NCBI GenBank assembly: GCA_003525525.1
Contig: DQED01000202.1
Coordinates: 1 to 13,778 of the forward strand
DNA length: 13,778 nucleotides
Direction of reading: 5' to 3'
DNA from: Desulfovibrio sp.
Lineage (GTDB): Bacteria > Desulfobacterota > Desulfovibrionia > Desulfovibrionales > Desulfovibrionaceae
The position numbers and the translations under genes are program-made. Below the pieces are notes generated by a model that was given only the letters and a program-made list of their open reading frames with translations, had not been told where the DNA came from and did no database searches. This document shows positions 12,685 through 13,778 of this stretch, piece by piece; position 1 is the first letter of the stretch, and each line of letters opens with the position of its first letter.

Positions 12685-13778
12685 TCATGCTCCGGTTTGG
12701 GGCTGCGCTTCGCGCTCCACCCTGTTTCTGCCGCCGTCCTTGGCCCGGTACAGCGCCTTGTCGGCCCGGGAGAGCATCGCCTCCGGGAACTCGCCCGGGG
12801 CGTACTGGCTGACGCCGAAACTCGCCGTCACGCGGCCGGCCACGGCGAAATCCTCGCCGGCCACGGCCAGACGCAGCCGCTCGGCCAGTCCCGCGGCCTG
12901 GATCAGGTCGATGCCCGGAGCCACGACCACGAACTCCTCGCCGCCGAAACGCGCGAGCCTGTCCACCTTGCGCAGCTGCGCCCGGATGCGGGCCGCAAGC
13001 TCCACGAGGACCGCGTCGCCCGCATCGTGGCCGTGCGTGTCGTTTATGGCCTTGAAGTGGTCGATGTCCAGCATCACCGCCGACAGGGGCGAACCGTAGC
13101 GGCCCGCCCTGCCCGCCTCGTCGGCCAGGACCTCGGCCAGTTTGCGGCGATTGAGCGCGCGGGTCAGGGGATCGAGGTTGGCGAGGTCGAGCAGCTCGCG
13201 GCGTTCGAGCTCGAGCTCGGTCACGTCGGCCAGCGTCAACAGGCAGCGCGACGGTCCCGGCAGGCGCGTGACCGCCACCTGGAACACATGGGGCGGCTGG
13301 CCGGGCCGGTCGGGATGGGCCAGGCGCAGCCGGTGCTCGCGGTCGAGGGGGTCGTCGGCCAGGCGGCAGGCCCAGGCGGCAAGGCCCTCGGCGGGCGGCG
13401 GATCGGCCAGGAACTGCTCCAGGGAAAGCCCGCGCGCGGCGAATTCCTGGCGCGAGGCCACGCCCAGGAAACGCAGCCAGGCCCGGTTGATGCCGAGCAC
13501 CCGCGCGCCCTGCACGATGGCCGCCGGCTGCGGCATGTCGTCGAGGAGCTTGTGGGCCAGCTCCCAGGCGTCCTCCAGGCGACGCCTGAGCCCGGCCGCC
13601 TCCAGGGCCTCGTCCACGGCCTCGCCCAAGGCGGCCGGGTCGAAGGGGCGCTGCGCCACGCGCACACCGGGCAGGGAAACGGTTTCGAGCAGGCGGCGGA
13701 TGTCCCCGGCCGCGCCCGTGACGAAAAGCGGCACGCGCCGGCCGGACTCGCGCAAGGCCGCGGCCAGGGCCGCGGCCC
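12685..13778 (-). CDS. REC-PAS-GGDEF diguanylate cyclase (N-terminus outside window)
   Basis: The frame stays open to the window edge, and the visible part starts in ...AAALAAALRESGRRVPLFVTG. Counting from the TTG at 13755, residues 1-52 look like the second half of a receiver domain. VPLFVTGAAGD corresponds to strand 4, and VRVAQRPF (31-38) to the strand-5 end, with Gln35-Arg36 near the usual K-P. A PAS-like domain follows (about 72-180, LDDMPQPAAIVQGARVLGIN), then a GGDEF domain from DPLTRALNRR (195-204). The active site is GGEEF (271-275), preceded by the inhibitory-site motif RKVD (262-265). It should make cyclic di-GMP from two GTP and be product-inhibited. It is the first visible gene of a unit with ahbA. 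The TTG at 13755 is probably not the true start, because the receiver domain begins further upstream. Confidence 0.9.
   Translation of the reverse strand, partial: AAALAAALRESGRRVPLFVTGAAGDIRRLLETVSLPGVRVAQRPFDPAALGEAVDEALEAAGLRRRLEDAWELAHKLLDDMPQPAAIVQGARVLGINRAWLRFLGVASRQEFAARGLSLEQFLADPPPAEGLAAWACRLADDPLDREHRLRLAHPDRPGQPPHVFQVAVTRLPGPSRCLLTLADVTELELERRELLDLANLDPLTRALNRRKLAEVLADEAGRAGRYGSPLSAVMLDIDHFKAINDTHGHDAGDAVLVELAARIRAQLRKVDRLARFGGEEFVVVAPGIDLIQAAGLAERLRLAVAGEDFAVAGRVTASFGVSQYAPGEFPEAMLSRADKALYRAKDGGRNRVEREAQPQTGA

Noticed and set aside
1..13778. tRNA, rRNA, CRISPR array, transposase or prophage genes
   Set aside because: I looked for cloverleaf arms, regularly spaced repeats and transposase motifs while reading and saw none.

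Overview
The window is about 13.8 kb of GC-rich bacterial DNA with ordinary single-copy style genes on both strands. The gene content suggests a sulfate-reducing deltaproteobacterium of the Desulfovibrio/Solidesulfovibrio type. It has an AhbA-type siroheme decarboxylase (the siroheme-dependent heme route), a ferredoxin-nitroreductase fusion, and a GCCTCCGGCGGCC-type intergenic element of a kind I associate with Desulfovibrio. This assignment is inference; no rRNA or other marker gene is present.

Layout. Positions 1-1192 (+): the last codons of an unknown gene overlap by ATGA with a PAPS-type sulfotransferase. Positions 1207-3809 (-): a conserved Cys-containing membrane protein and a long methyl-accepting chemotaxis protein with a 4-helix sensor, three HAMP-like modules and a CheR-type C-terminal pentapeptide. 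Positions 3810-4589: an AT-rich gap with no convincing gene. Positions 4590-6780 (-): a promoter, a yybP-ykoY manganese riboswitch with its own terminator, a CaCA-family cation antiporter and a TRIC/UPF0126 channel-like protein. Positions 6867-8113 (-): a class I methyltransferase and a small CD3324-type DNA-binding protein. Positions 8397-9548 (-): a two-domain universal stress protein and a small acidic partner. Positions 9604-10717 (+): a divergent promoter with a Fur-box-like operator, a 54-residue FeoB-associated-type Cys-rich membrane protein, and an exported Ntn (C45-like) hydrolase. Positions 10680-11498 (-): a ferredoxin-nitroreductase. Positions 11528-11654: dispersed repeats. Positions 11675-13778 (-): thioredoxin 2, siroheme decarboxylase AhbA and a REC-PAS-GGDEF diguanylate cyclase cut by the window edge.

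A metal and redox theme runs through the window. The antiporter has a complete promoter-aptamer-terminator leader of the Mn2+-sensing class, so it is best read as a manganese exporter rather than the Na+/Ca2+ exchanger its family name suggests. The TRIC-like gene follows it on the same strand and may be co-expressed. The small Cys-rich membrane protein has the composition of FeoB-associated proteins and a near-consensus Fur box over its likely transcription start, although no feoB is present. AhbA (heme), TrxC (zinc/thiol) and the Fe-S nitroreductase add to the theme.

Most strong calls rest on motifs I could read directly. Substrates of the sulfotransferase, methyltransferase, hydrolase and nitroreductase cannot be deduced from the sequence.
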